64,000 nt of DNA from positions 124,001 to 188,000 of the forward strand of contig JAHHRL010000001.1 of NCBI GenBank assembly GCA_020025825.1. The letters run 5' to 3'. The translations under genes were made by a program, and so were the position numbers. Source of the DNA: Faecalibacterium sp. (GTDB taxonomy: Bacteria > Bacillota > Clostridia > Oscillospirales > Ruminococcaceae). Below, piece by piece: positions 41,439 through 49,385 of this stretch (within the stretch, counting starts at the first letter, position 1; each line of letters starts with the position of its first letter). The notes below the pieces were generated by a model, which worked only from the letters and a program-made list of their open reading frames with translations, did not search any database and had not been told where the DNA came from.

Positions 41439-42788
41439 TTAGTGGTGGCGATACACATGATTGCTGCGATTGTTTTGGTAAGCAGCTTTTGCAAAGAAAA
41501 CCAAGTACACGGCTACACATATCAGGCTAAGCACTAAAACAACCTTAAAATACGTGCCGGTAAAGAAGTTTTCCAGCTGTGCAATGGTATATAGTACAGT
41601 GTTGCGGTGTACATCTTGGCCTGCAATAAGCTCAACTGTACCAATAGGCTCGCCTGCCAACATAAGCGTTACAGTGCCTACAACGTCACCCTGATTTACA
41701 GGGGCATACACAGTTTCGGGGAGATTAAACACTTTTTGTGTTACGGTAGAATCGTTTGTAGAAGGCAAAATCGTTTTCAGGTCATCTGCCGGGTAAAGCT
41801 TCAGGCTGTCTGTTTCGGTGGAATAAGCTACCGGAACTTCGCAAATCGGTAATGTGGTATCCAATGCTGCCTGAATGGCAAAGTTATCGAAAACCCAGTC
41901 TATCAGTTTACCTGTTTCATACAAAGCAGGGCGTGGCGTAGAATATCCGTAATCGTCGCAGCCCACAGGACTGTTCATTACACTGAAAATGTAGGAGGCA
42001 CCGTCCTTATTAGCCCAGGAAACCATACTTTGCGTGTTGATGCCTTTGTCGGGATAAGCACCGGATACATCGGTTTTTCCGCCCTTCATAGCACTGCGAT
42101 AGTACTTGCCACCGTCGGATTTACTTAGCATTTTATTTGTGTTGGAAATCCAAAATGGATTTGCATGCTTTGTATTGGCAGGCATTTGGAACTGGTAGCT
42201 GCCTGCAATTTCCACAAAGGCATCGAACTGCATCAGATAGCGCAAAATCAGGTACATATCTTTTGCTGTGGTGGTGTTGCCGCTGTCGATACCGCAGGCA
42301 TCGGTCCAAACACTGTTTTTCGTACCGATTTTCTTGGATAACGCATTCATTTGGCTGTACCAGCCGCTTAAGTCATTGCCGGAAAGCACATAGGCAGTGC
42401 CTTGCGCAGCATCGTTGCCGTTGGGCAGCATCATACCATACATCATCTGGCGCAAGGTATAGGTTTCGCCGGTGCGCACATCGGCGTAAGTGGTTTTGAA
42501 CACATAATCCGATACAGCGCTTGGCATGGTGATTTGCATGGTGTCCAAGTCATCCTCATAGTGGGTAAGAATCAAAGCCATAGTCATGAGCTTTGTTAAG
42601 CCACCGGCTTTTACAGGTGCATCGCTGTTCTTTTCATAAATAATAACGTTGGTATCTGTGTTAACCACATAGGCGGATTCCGCCTGAACATTATAGGTTG
42701 TGCTTGGGTCGTAGCCAACGGCAAAAGCAGAGCTGGCAACAGTTACGGCCAGCAGTGTAGCAATTAGTAAAGCAAAAAAACGTTTCAT
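41439..42788 (-). CDS. PBP5/DacF-like D,D-carboxypeptidase homologue lacking all three active-site motifs
   Basis: 449 aa with signal peptide (MKRFFALLIATLLAVTVASSAFA), a peptidase S11 penicillin-binding domain, a C-terminal beta domain (YAPVNQGDVVGTV) and a C-terminal transmembrane helix anchoring it to the outside of the membrane. The overall pattern fits the family (VNTDTNVIIYEKNSDAPVK, TLRQMMYGMML, WTDACGID). But SxxK reads G63-L-T-K66, SxN reads N123-G-N125 and KTG reads K235-G-G. Without the serine nucleophile it cannot cut muropeptides or bind beta-lactam covalently. I infer a pseudoenzyme with regulatory or binding role. ATG 42788 follows GAGGGAAA. Monocistronic. Confidence 0.85.
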   Translation of the reverse strand: MKRFFALLIATLLAVTVASSAFAVGYDPSTTYNVQAESAYVVNTDTNVIIYEKNSDAPVKAGGLTKLMTMALILTHYEDDLDTMQITMPSAVSDYVFKTTYADVRTGETYTLRQMMYGMMLPNGNDAAQGTAYVLSGNDLSGWYSQMNALSKKIGTKNSVWTDACGIDSGNTTTAKDMYLILRYLMQFDAFVEIAGSYQFQMPANTKHANPFWISNTNKMLSKSDGGKYYRSAMKGGKTDVSGAYPDKGINTQSMVSWANKDGASYIFSVMNSPVGCDDYGYSTPRPALYETGKLIDWVFDNFAIQAALDTTLPICEVPVAYSTETDSLKLYPADDLKTILPSTNDSTVTQKVFNLPETVYAPVNQGDVVGTVTLMLAGEPIGTVELIAGQDVHRNTVLYTIAQLENFFTGTYFKVVLVLSLICVAVYLVFFAKAAYQNNRSNHVYRHH

Positions 42789-42969
42789 GTGGACATTTCC
42801 CTCAAAACAAGATAAAATATTTATCGGGGTCAAAAACCCCGTTTGTTCGACGTTTACGGCTTGCCGGTTAAACGGTAGCAATATTATTATAACATAGCCG
42901 CCGCATTTGGAAAAGCCGCCCGTATTGTTTTATATCTGTGAAATATTTGTACCCAGGGAGGACGCAGCA

Positions 42970-43638
42970 ATGATTTATGTCACCGGTGATACGCATGGTG
43001 ATTTGGACCGATTCAAAAAAGGCAAACTTTTTTGGCTTGGTAAAAAGGATACGGTTATTGTACTAGGCGATTTTGGCTTTTTGTGGGAGGGAACTCCGCA
43101 GGAAATGCAGCAGTTGAGATGGCTTAGCCAGCGCCGTTATAAGATATTGTTTTTGGATGGCTGCCACGAAAATTTTGAAAAACTGCTGCATTTTCCGGAA
43201 ACTGAAATTTTTGGCGGCAAGGCAAGACATTTAGGTGGCAATTTATATTATGTGCAGCGTGGGCAAATCTTAACGATTGAGGATAAAAAAATCCTTTGCT
43301 TTGGCGGTGGGCAAAGCCATGACCGCTATGAGCGCATAGAGGGCGAAAACTGGTGGCCGGAAGAAATGCCAACGGCAGCGGAAATGGAAGAATGCACGCA
43401 GGCATTGCAAGCACAGGGCAACTGTGTAGATTACATTTTGACACATGATGCGCCCAGCCGACTGATGGATTTTGCAAGGGTGCCGGTAGAGGACCTGAAT
43501 ACACTAAACGACTATTTTGACCACTTGCTAAAGACGGTTCAGTACGGTAAGTGGCTGTTTGGCCGGTATCATCGGGATATTACGGTATCCCCGAAAGCAC
43601 GCTGTGTGTTTTTAGATGTGCTGCCGCTAAAAGACTGA
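42970..43638 (+). CDS. Calcineurin-like metallophosphoesterase
   Basis: 222 aa with the metallophosphoesterase signature in order: VTGDTHGDLDRF (D-x-H), VVLGDFGFLWEG (GD), DGCHENF (GNHE-type), and a later HDAPSRLM with a GRYHRDI histidine pair. Acts on phosphodiesters or phosphomonoesters in the cytosol; substrate unknown. ATG 42970 is preceded by GGGAGGA. Followed by a strong terminator. Confidence 0.9.
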   Translation: MIYVTGDTHGDLDRFKKGKLFWLGKKDTVIVLGDFGFLWEGTPQEMQQLRWLSQRRYKILFLDGCHENFEKLLHFPETEIFGGKARHLGGNLYYVQRGQILTIEDKKILCFGGGQSHDRYERIEGENWWPEEMPTAAEMEECTQALQAQGNCVDYILTHDAPSRLMDFARVPVEDLNTLNDYFDHLLKTVQYGKWLFGRYHRDITVSPKARCVFLDVLPLKD

Positions 43639-43649
43639 ATATACTAAAT

Positions 43650-43684
43650 AAAAGCAGGCAGAGTGTTTCTCTGCCTGCTTTTTT
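43650..43684 (+). terminator. Intrinsic terminator
   Basis: AAGCAGGCAGAG/CTCTGCCTGCTT stem with TGTTT loop and T-run. Confidence 0.92.
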
Positions 43685-43732
43685 AGTGCTTTTGATGCAG
43701 CGGAAGGCGTACTTGCCGGGAGCACTTATACT

Positions 43733-45790
43733 TTAATTCAGTGCGCCCGCCTTGCGGAACATTTGTTCAACCAGTGCTGCTAAAATTTGATGGTCGGGAT
43801 TTTTTAAGGTGGGGTCTTTTGCCAAGATAGCAGCGGCATCTTCCTGTGCAGCGTTTAAGGTTCGGCTGTCCGTCATAAGGTCGGCAATTTGCAAATCGGG
43901 TAAACCATGCTGTCGGTTGCCGAAAAAGTCACCGGGACCACGTGTTTCCAGGTCATACTGGGCAACAGCAAAACCATCAGCGGTATTGCATAAAAATTTT
44001 AACCGCTGCTGTACAGCTTCGCCATCATGGTCGCTTACAAGGAAACACCAGCTTTCGGCAGCGCCGCGACCTACACGGCCACGGAGCTGGTGCAGTGCCG
44101 AAAGTCCGTACCGCTCGGCATTTTCGATTACCATTACCGTAGCGTTGGGCACATCCACACCAACTTCAATGACGGTTGTAGAAACAAGAACGTCCAGCTC
44201 GCCTGCCTTAAATTGCTCCATCACGGCTGCCTTTTCCTTAGGTTTCAGTTTACCGTGCATCAGGCCTAAACGCCGATTCGGCAAAAGCTGCTTGGCAGTA
44301 TCCTCATAGTAGGTTTTTACCGCATTTAGGTCCTGTGCGGGGTTATCCTCGATAGCAGGGCAAACAATATACACTTGATGCCCAAGGGCGATTTCACGGT
44401 CCAGAAAGCCGTATAAATCGCCACGACGTGCCCCTTTGAGAAAACGTGTTTTTACAGGGGTTCGTCCGGGAGGCAGCTCATCCAAAATAGAAATATCCAA
44501 GTCGCCATACAGCAGCAGACCAAGGGTCCGGGGGATGGGGGTAGCGCTCATAACCAATACGTGTGGCTCATGGGCCTTTTCGTTTAGAAGGGTGCGCTGG
44601 CGTACACCAAAGCGGTGCTGCTCGTCAATAACAGCCAGCCCTAAATGGCGGAACACAACCCCTTGGCTAAGCAGGGCGTGTGTGCCTACAATTAAATCCG
44701 CCTCGCCGGACTGGATAGCAGCTAAGGTGGTGCGCTTTTCGGCAGCACGCAATCCGCCGGTAAGCAGTGCAACACGAATATTAAAGGGCTCCAGCATTTT
44801 GGCAAGGCTGTTTGCGTGCTGTACAGCCAAAATTTCGGTGGGAGCCATTAGTGTGGCCTGATACCCATTTTGCACAGCACTCCAAATAGCAGCGGCAGCA
44901 ACCAATGTTTTACCACTGCCAACGTCACCCTGCAATAGACGGTTCATAGGGTGCTTGCCTGCCATGTCGGCAAGAATTTCTGTTGTGGCCCGTTTTTGTG
45001 CGCCGGTAGGAGCAAAGGGAAGCGTACGCCAAAAAGGCGTAGGGTCCGTGCGGCGCATAGGTGCGCCTGCAGCCGCAACATTTCGTTCTTTCATGCGGGC
45101 GATGCCAAGCTGCAAAATAAGCAGCTCCTCATAAATAAGGCGCCGCCGTGCGGCATAGGCTTCCTCTGCGCTGTGTGGGCGGTGAATGGCGCGTACTGCC
45201 TCGGCCTTGCCTAATAAGCGGTACTTTTTCAGCATAGCCTGCGGAAGCGGCTCGGGTAAAAGCTCAGCATGGTCTAAAAGCTGCGCAATACATTTGCCGA
45301 TTTGCAAACTGGATAGGCCTTCGGTTTGGGGGTAGACCGCCAGCAGCGGCTCGGCCTGCACCTGTACCTGTGTGCGAACGGTAGGGTTTACCATTTGGCG
45401 GCGCAGCATACTGCCGGAAGCCATCCCCTCAAAAAAGTAGGTTTCACCGATTTCCAGTTTATCAGCTGCGTAGGCATTGTTGAACCAACTGATTTCCAAA
45501 ACAGAAGTATCATCACCGGCAGTTACACGCACAAGCGTGCGGCCGCCGGAAATACGGCGCATACCATGTTTTGCTAAAACGGTGGCTTGTATCACACAGT
45601 CTACATTAAAAGGGGCTTGCCCAATGGTATAGGGCTGCGTAAAGTCCCGGTATCGGCGGGGATAATGACACAGTAAGTCCGATAAAGTGTAGATACCCAG
45701 TTTTTCAAAACGCTCGGATATTTTGGGACCAACCCCTTTTAGATAGCGTACCGGAGTATCGTCTTGCAAAATATGGGTGCTTTCTGCCAT
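43733..45790 (-). CDS. recG: ATP-dependent DNA helicase RecG
   Basis: 685-aa branch-migrating helicase that remodels stalled forks and Holliday junctions. N-terminal wedge/OB domain (TPVRYLKGVGPKISERFEKLGI), Walker A LLQGDVGSGKTLVAAAA near residue 290, DEQH box VIDEQHRFGVRQR, and C-terminal helicase motifs (STTVIEVGVDVPNATVMVI, LHQLRGRVGRG). Typical in length. Own promoter upstream (45861-45889). Confidence 0.96.
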   Translation of the reverse strand: MAESTHILQDDTPVRYLKGVGPKISERFEKLGIYTLSDLLCHYPRRYRDFTQPYTIGQAPFNVDCVIQATVLAKHGMRRISGGRTLVRVTAGDDTSVLEISWFNNAYAADKLEIGETYFFEGMASGSMLRRQMVNPTVRTQVQVQAEPLLAVYPQTEGLSSLQIGKCIAQLLDHAELLPEPLPQAMLKKYRLLGKAEAVRAIHRPHSAEEAYAARRRLIYEELLILQLGIARMKERNVAAAGAPMRRTDPTPFWRTLPFAPTGAQKRATTEILADMAGKHPMNRLLQGDVGSGKTLVAAAAIWSAVQNGYQATLMAPTEILAVQHANSLAKMLEPFNIRVALLTGGLRAAEKRTTLAAIQSGEADLIVGTHALLSQGVVFRHLGLAVIDEQHRFGVRQRTLLNEKAHEPHVLVMSATPIPRTLGLLLYGDLDISILDELPPGRTPVKTRFLKGARRGDLYGFLDREIALGHQVYIVCPAIEDNPAQDLNAVKTYYEDTAKQLLPNRRLGLMHGKLKPKEKAAVMEQFKAGELDVLVSTTVIEVGVDVPNATVMVIENAERYGLSALHQLRGRVGRGAAESWCFLVSDHDGEAVQQRLKFLCNTADGFAVAQYDLETRGPGDFFGNRQHGLPDLQIADLMTDSRTLNAAQEDAAAILAKDPTLKNPDHQILAALVEQMFRKAGALN

Positions 45791-45860
45791 AGGGTTCGTC
45801 TCCTTTCTGATATATTATGACACTAAAATACATTTTGTAATAAAAATGATGCCTATGGTT

Positions 45861-45889
45861 ATTGTAGCATTTGCAGATAGGCTTTGCAA
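45861..45889 (-). promoter_or_regulatory. Promoter of recG
   Basis: Minus strand TTGCAA, 17 bases, TACAAT, about 70 bases before the start. Confidence 0.7.
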
Positions 45890-45893
45890 TCGA

Positions 45894-45933
45894 AAAAACA
45901 GCCGCCCAGAGCTTTCGCTTTGAGCGGCTGTTT
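45894..45933 (-). terminator. Terminator of the asp23-fakA operon
   Basis: ACAGCCGC/GCGGCTGT stem with inner AGC/GCT pairs, T-run on the minus strand. Confidence 0.85.
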
Positions 45934-45947
45934 GCAGTTTCAAAAAA

Positions 45948-47648
45948 TTACTCTACACTAATCATGTAGTAGTAAACGGGCTGACCACCACGAATGTGGC
46001 TGACCTCAACATTGCTGGGGCACTTTGCACGCACCAGCTCAGTGGTACGTTCGGCTTCTTCGTCGCTTACGTCGCAGCCGGAAATAACAGTAACAAAGCT
46101 GCTGTCCTTCTTGCACATATTACGAGCCAAGCGGTAAGTGGTCTTGGTAATATCGGAACCGACGTTTACAATCTTGCCGTTTTCCAGAGCCATGATTTCG
46201 CCCTTGCGGATACGCTTGCCGTCAAACTCGCTGTCACGAGCAGCATAGGTAATCATACCGGTGGAAACAGTATCTGCGGCCTGCATCATGGCAACAGCGT
46301 TGTCGTTTGCGTCAGAAGAAGGGTCAAAGCTCAGCATAGCGGTAATGCCCATGGGGACAGTGCGGGTGGGCAGAACAATCACCTTACGGTCAGCCAGCTT
46401 AGCAGCCTGCTCAGCAGCCATGATGATATTCTTGTTGTTGGGCAGTACAAATACGGTCTTAGCGGGGACGCTCTGCACAGCAGCCAGAATGTCCTCGGTA
46501 GCGGGGTTCATGGTCTGACCGCCGGAAACAACAGCGTCAACAGCCAAATCAGTAAACACAGCCTTCAAGCCCTCGCCGGCCGCAACAGCAACAAAGCCGT
46601 AGTCACGGTCGGGGTCAACAGCAGCGTAAATAAACTCGCTGGCAACGGTATCCTTGCGCTTTTGCTCTGCTTCAGCCTGCTTTTCCAGACCCTTGCCCTG
46701 CTTCTGGCGAGCCAGGAACTGCTCGTGCATATTTTCAATCTTGAAGTTGGTCAGGTAACCATGCTTCAAAGCCTCGGAAACAATTATGCCGGGGTCAGCA
46801 GTATGGACGTGCAGGTTGATAACGTCTTCGTCTTCAATGCACACAACGCTGTCGCCGTTGGATTCAGCAAAAGCACGCAGCTTAGCAGCGCTTGCATTCT
46901 CGTTTTTGTTGACCAAGAACTGGGTGCAGTAGCCGTTCTGGATGTCTTCTACCTTCATCAGGTCGTCGGTGTAAACGCCCTTGCCTGCATTTTCAGTAGA
47001 CAGCTTTGCCTTGGAGCCGGTGTTCTCCTGACCCTCGATGGGTTCTTCGCCGTGGAAGACCTGCTGCATACCCTCAAAGATAACCATCAGGCCCTGGCCG
47101 CCGGCGTCAACAACACCGGCCTTCTTCAGTACGGGCAGCAGCTCGGGGGTAGTCTCCAAAGCTTTCTGGCCTTCTTCGATAACCAAGTCCCACAGGGCAA
47201 TTTCATCGGTCAGGCCGCTTGCGCTGGCAGCTTCGCTTGCCAGACGGGCAACGGTCAGGATAGTACCTTCGGTGGGCTTCATAACAGCTTTGTAGGCGCC
47301 CTCGACACCCTTAGCCAAAGCAGCGCACAAATCCTCGGCAGAAGCTTCCTTTTTGTCAGCCAGAGCCTTAGAGAAACCACGGAACAGCAGGCTGGTGATA
47401 ACACCGGAGTTACCACGAGCGCCGCGCAGCATAGCGCTGGCAGCGGTCTTAGCAGCTTCGCCTACAGTGCAGTCATCGCTTAAAGCAGCCAGCTCACGGC
47501 CGGCTGCACCAACGGTCATGCCCATGTTTGTACCGGTGTCGCCATCGGGAACAGGGAAGACGTTCAGCTCGTCAACACGAGAACGCTGGTTGTTAATATT
47601 GTTGGCGCCGGAAATAATGGCGTCACGCAGGATTTTGCCAGTAATCAT
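45948..47648 (-). CDS. fakA: DAK2-domain fatty acid kinase subunit FakA (YloV-like)
   Basis: About 566 aa. N-terminal DhaL-type nucleotide-binding domain (ELNVFPVPDGDTGTNM near residue 25-40, ARGNSGVITSLLFRGF) and a C-terminal fatty-acid kinase domain with a DegV-like fold (YVDFQ-type FVLPNNKNIIMAAEQAA and VPMGITAMLSF). FakA with FakB phosphorylates exogenous fatty acids for phospholipid synthesis. ATG 47648 has GAGGAG upstream. Downstream of asp23 in the same order as yloU-yloV in Bacillus; recG often follows, here on its own promoter. Confidence 0.92.
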   Translation of the reverse strand: MITGKILRDAIISGANNINNQRSRVDELNVFPVPDGDTGTNMGMTVGAAGRELAALSDDCTVGEAAKTAASAMLRGARGNSGVITSLLFRGFSKALADKKEASAEDLCAALAKGVEGAYKAVMKPTEGTILTVARLASEAASASGLTDEIALWDLVIEEGQKALETTPELLPVLKKAGVVDAGGQGLMVIFEGMQQVFHGEEPIEGQENTGSKAKLSTENAGKGVYTDDLMKVEDIQNGYCTQFLVNKNENASAAKLRAFAESNGDSVVCIEDEDVINLHVHTADPGIIVSEALKHGYLTNFKIENMHEQFLARQKQGKGLEKQAEAEQKRKDTVASEFIYAAVDPDRDYGFVAVAAGEGLKAVFTDLAVDAVVSGGQTMNPATEDILAAVQSVPAKTVFVLPNNKNIIMAAEQAAKLADRKVIVLPTRTVPMGITAMLSFDPSSDANDNAVAMMQAADTVSTGMITYAARDSEFDGKRIRKGEIMALENGKIVNVGSDITKTTYRLARNMCKKDSSFVTVISGCDVSDEEAERTTELVRAKCPSNVEVSHIRGGQPVYYYMISVE

Positions 47649-47699
47649 ATTTCTTTTACTCCTCAAGGCCCTGGATGGGCGGTTGTCGTTTTCCTCGAA

Positions 47700-48053
47700 T
47701 TAGTTGTCGATGATATCGTCCACAGAAACAGTTACACGGGCAACCTTAAGCCCGGTAGCCTGCTCAACTTCATCACGCACACGGTGGGTGATGCTTTGTG
47801 CGGCACTTGCCACATTTACGCCGTAGCTTACAGCGATGTGCAGCTCGATATACAGCATATTGTCCTGTGCGGTAACACGCACACCCTTTTCGGGGAAATC
47901 TGCGCCCAATACAAGGGCTTTAACAGAATCTTTTACGCTGCCGGTGGACATACCTGCAACGCCAAAGCAGTTTTTTGCAGCTTCGCCAACCAGCCCGGAA
48001 AAGTACTCGCTGGAAAAGCTCAATTTACCCAATGGAAAATAAGTTGTAATCAT
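47700..48053 (-). CDS. Asp23/Gls24 family envelope stress protein (YloU-like)
   Basis: 117 aa: FSSEYFSGLVGEAAKNCFGVAGMS, then VRVTAQDNMLYIELHIAVSYGVN and VTVSVDDIID, the alkaline shock protein Asp23 pattern. Members lie at the inner face of the membrane and influence envelope homeostasis. First gene of an operon with fakA (gap 51 bases), preceded by a long leader. Confidence 0.92.
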   Translation of the reverse strand: MITTYFPLGKLSFSSEYFSGLVGEAAKNCFGVAGMSTGSVKDSVKALVLGADFPEKGVRVTAQDNMLYIELHIAVSYGVNVASAAQSITHRVRDEVEQATGLKVARVTVSVDDIIDN

Positions 48054-48305
48054 AATCAGTCTCGCTCCTTTACGGTTTAATCACTCGCTTACCGGTGGAT
48101 GGGCTGACCCACCCGAAAACGAACCCTTTCCGCATTTTAGGAAAGATTAGGCAGCGGAGCACCACAGTATATTGCTGCGGAAGCCTTGCCTGCGAAGGCG
48201 ATTTCTAACGCATGTGCACAGGCAGCCAAGTTGCAGCTGCCGGGCAGACCTCGCCATGGGATTGCCCCAAAGCCTGCTTTATTACAAAATAATATAGCAG
48301 TTCCA
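48054..48305 (-). other. Long untranslated leader of asp23-fakA with hairpins
   Basis: From a TATAAT at 48310-48315 (minus, weak -35) to the start codon there are ~250 bases without a gene. They contain GGCAGC/GCTGCC, GCCTT/AAGGC and GGTGGG/CCCATCC-type hairpins. This could be a structured leader, but it matches no family I can name. The plus strand of the adjoining stretch 48306-48500 shows nothing supported. Confidence 0.4.
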
Positions 48306-48511
48306 TATTATTATACACCTTTGTTTCGCCGCTGTATAGTTCAAATTTGTTGTATTATAGTACATATCTAAGTTTATCGTGGCAGAAAAAGCAAACAATC
48401 GAAAAAATTCATTCGTGCTTTTGGTCGCTGTGTAGTCGAACTGTACAGGAATCCGAGCTTTAATTTTCTATTGGATTTTGAAAAATTCATGAATGTTTCA
48501 TAGGGTGATGC

Positions 48512-48517
48512 TATAAT
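48512..48517 (+). promoter_or_regulatory. Extended -10 promoter of the CBS protein gene
   Basis: TGC-TATAAT with a weak -35, 130 bases before the start codon. A second TATAAT occurs at 48567-48572, and the palindrome AAGACATAATGTCTT lies between them as a possible control element. Confidence 0.45.
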
Positions 48518-48646
48518 AAAAGAAAAGGGGACGGCAAGACATAATGTCTTACGGCAGTCCTTACAATATAATATAAAGGACACGGTGCAGGCGCAGTGCA
48601 AGCAAAAGCTGCGGGCAGCCGTGTCGTATTGCGATGGAGGATAAAC

Positions 48647-49108
48647 ATGAATATATTGTTCTTTCTTTCACCAAAGCAAGACCTGATGTATGTATATGAT
48701 GACTTTACACTTCGTCAGACCTTGGAAAAATGGGAGAAAAACCGTTACGCATCCATTCCGGTTTTAAGCCGAACAGGTGAGTACAAAGGCACTTTGACAG
48801 AAGGCGATATCCTGTGGGGTATCAAAAATATGCATGATTTGGATATGGAGCAGGCAGAAAATATGCCGATTTCCATGTTCCCGCATAAGCGTGATTACAA
48901 TGCTGTGCGTGTAACCACTACGATGGAGCAGCTTTTGGAAGCTGCCAGCAGCCAGAACTTTGTTCCGGTTGTGGACGACAGAAATATTTTTATTGGTATT
49001 GTGCGCCGTCAGGCGATTATTCGTTATTTGACTAAGCACGTTTGCACCGGCGATACCAAGCCCCCTGTGCCGAAAAAGAAGGGCGAGCAACCGGTGGATG
49101 AAGCATAA
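48647..49108 (+). CDS. CBS-domain protein
   Basis: 153 aa composed of a pair of CBS motifs: FTLRQTLEKWEKNRYASIPVLSR-TGEYKGTLTEGDIL and MEQLLEAASSQNFVPVVDDRNIFIGIVRRQAII. Stand-alone CBS pairs bind adenine nucleotides and act as cytosolic energy or second-messenger sensors; partner unknown. A Lys/Pro-rich tail follows. ATG 48647 follows GGAGG; an earlier frame opening at 48596 is not supported. Followed by the small-ORF hairpin. Confidence 0.9.
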   Translation: MNILFFLSPKQDLMYVYDDFTLRQTLEKWEKNRYASIPVLSRTGEYKGTLTEGDILWGIKNMHDLDMEQAENMPISMFPHKRDYNAVRVTTTMEQLLEAASSQNFVPVVDDRNIFIGIVRRQAIIRYLTKHVCTGDTKPPVPKKKGEQPVDEA

Positions 49109-49152
49109 GCGCAAAAGCCATTGATGGGTTATAAGTCCTAGTTATAGTACTT

Positions 49153-49200
49153 AGCCTCCTGTATACTTTGAAACGAAAAGAGAAAGTGTACAAGGAGGCT
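49153..49200 (+). promoter_or_regulatory. Hairpin sequestering the ribosome binding site of the small ORF
   Basis: AGCCTCCT-GTATACTTT (49153-49169) pairs with AAAGTGTACAAGGAGGCT (49183-49200): 17 base pairs with one T-G and one bulged A, loop of 13. The 3' arm contains the AAGGAGG site of the next ORF. A -10-like TATACT (49162-49167) lies within the 5' arm; RNA starting there would lack that arm. Confidence 0.65.
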
Positions 49201-49206
49201 TTTATT

Positions 49207-49323
49207 ATGATGGAGTACGATTTTCGCAATGTAAATGGTCATGTAGAGGTCTATACCTTGCATGGTAAGTTTTTGTTCTCTGCTGATTCTACTCGTGAGG
49301 CAATGGAAGAACTTGACGCATAA
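49207..49323 (+). CDS. 38-residue small protein of unknown function
   Basis: Translation starts MMEYDFRNVNGHVEVYT and ends REAMEELDA, with a hydrophobic-polar alternating middle (HVEVYTLHGKFLFSA) that predicts a beta-hairpin followed by an acidic helix. No signal peptide or transmembrane run. AAGGAGG lies 7-8 bases before the first ATG, and a terminator begins 12 bases after the stop, so the ORF is a self-contained unit. Too short for most gene finders. Not recognised; it may belong to a family of short proteins in gut Clostridia, but I cannot confirm this. An AbrB-like or TA-type role is not supported by sequence. Confidence 0.7.
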   Translation: MMEYDFRNVNGHVEVYTLHGKFLFSADSTREAMEELDA

Positions 49324-49334
49324 GTTAATAGAAT

Positions 49335-49364
49335 AAAAGCCGCAGCTTACCAGCTGCGGCTTTT
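49335..49364. terminator. Bidirectional terminator
   Basis: AAGCCGCAGC/GCTGCGGCTT stem between the small ORF and convergent glnN. Confidence 0.92.
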
Positions 49365-49385
49365 ATAGTTTATATTAGGTTGGGC

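Noticed and set aside
45996..47483. 495-codon open frame antisense to fakA
   Set aside because: Shadow frame; fakA has family motifs and ribosome binding site.
48054..48305. 6S RNA
   Set aside because: Hairpins are present but I could not build the long closing stem and central bubble that define 6S RNA.
48374..48601. 75-codon minus-strand frame
   Set aside because: Lies over the CBS gene promoter region, no initiation site and no motif.
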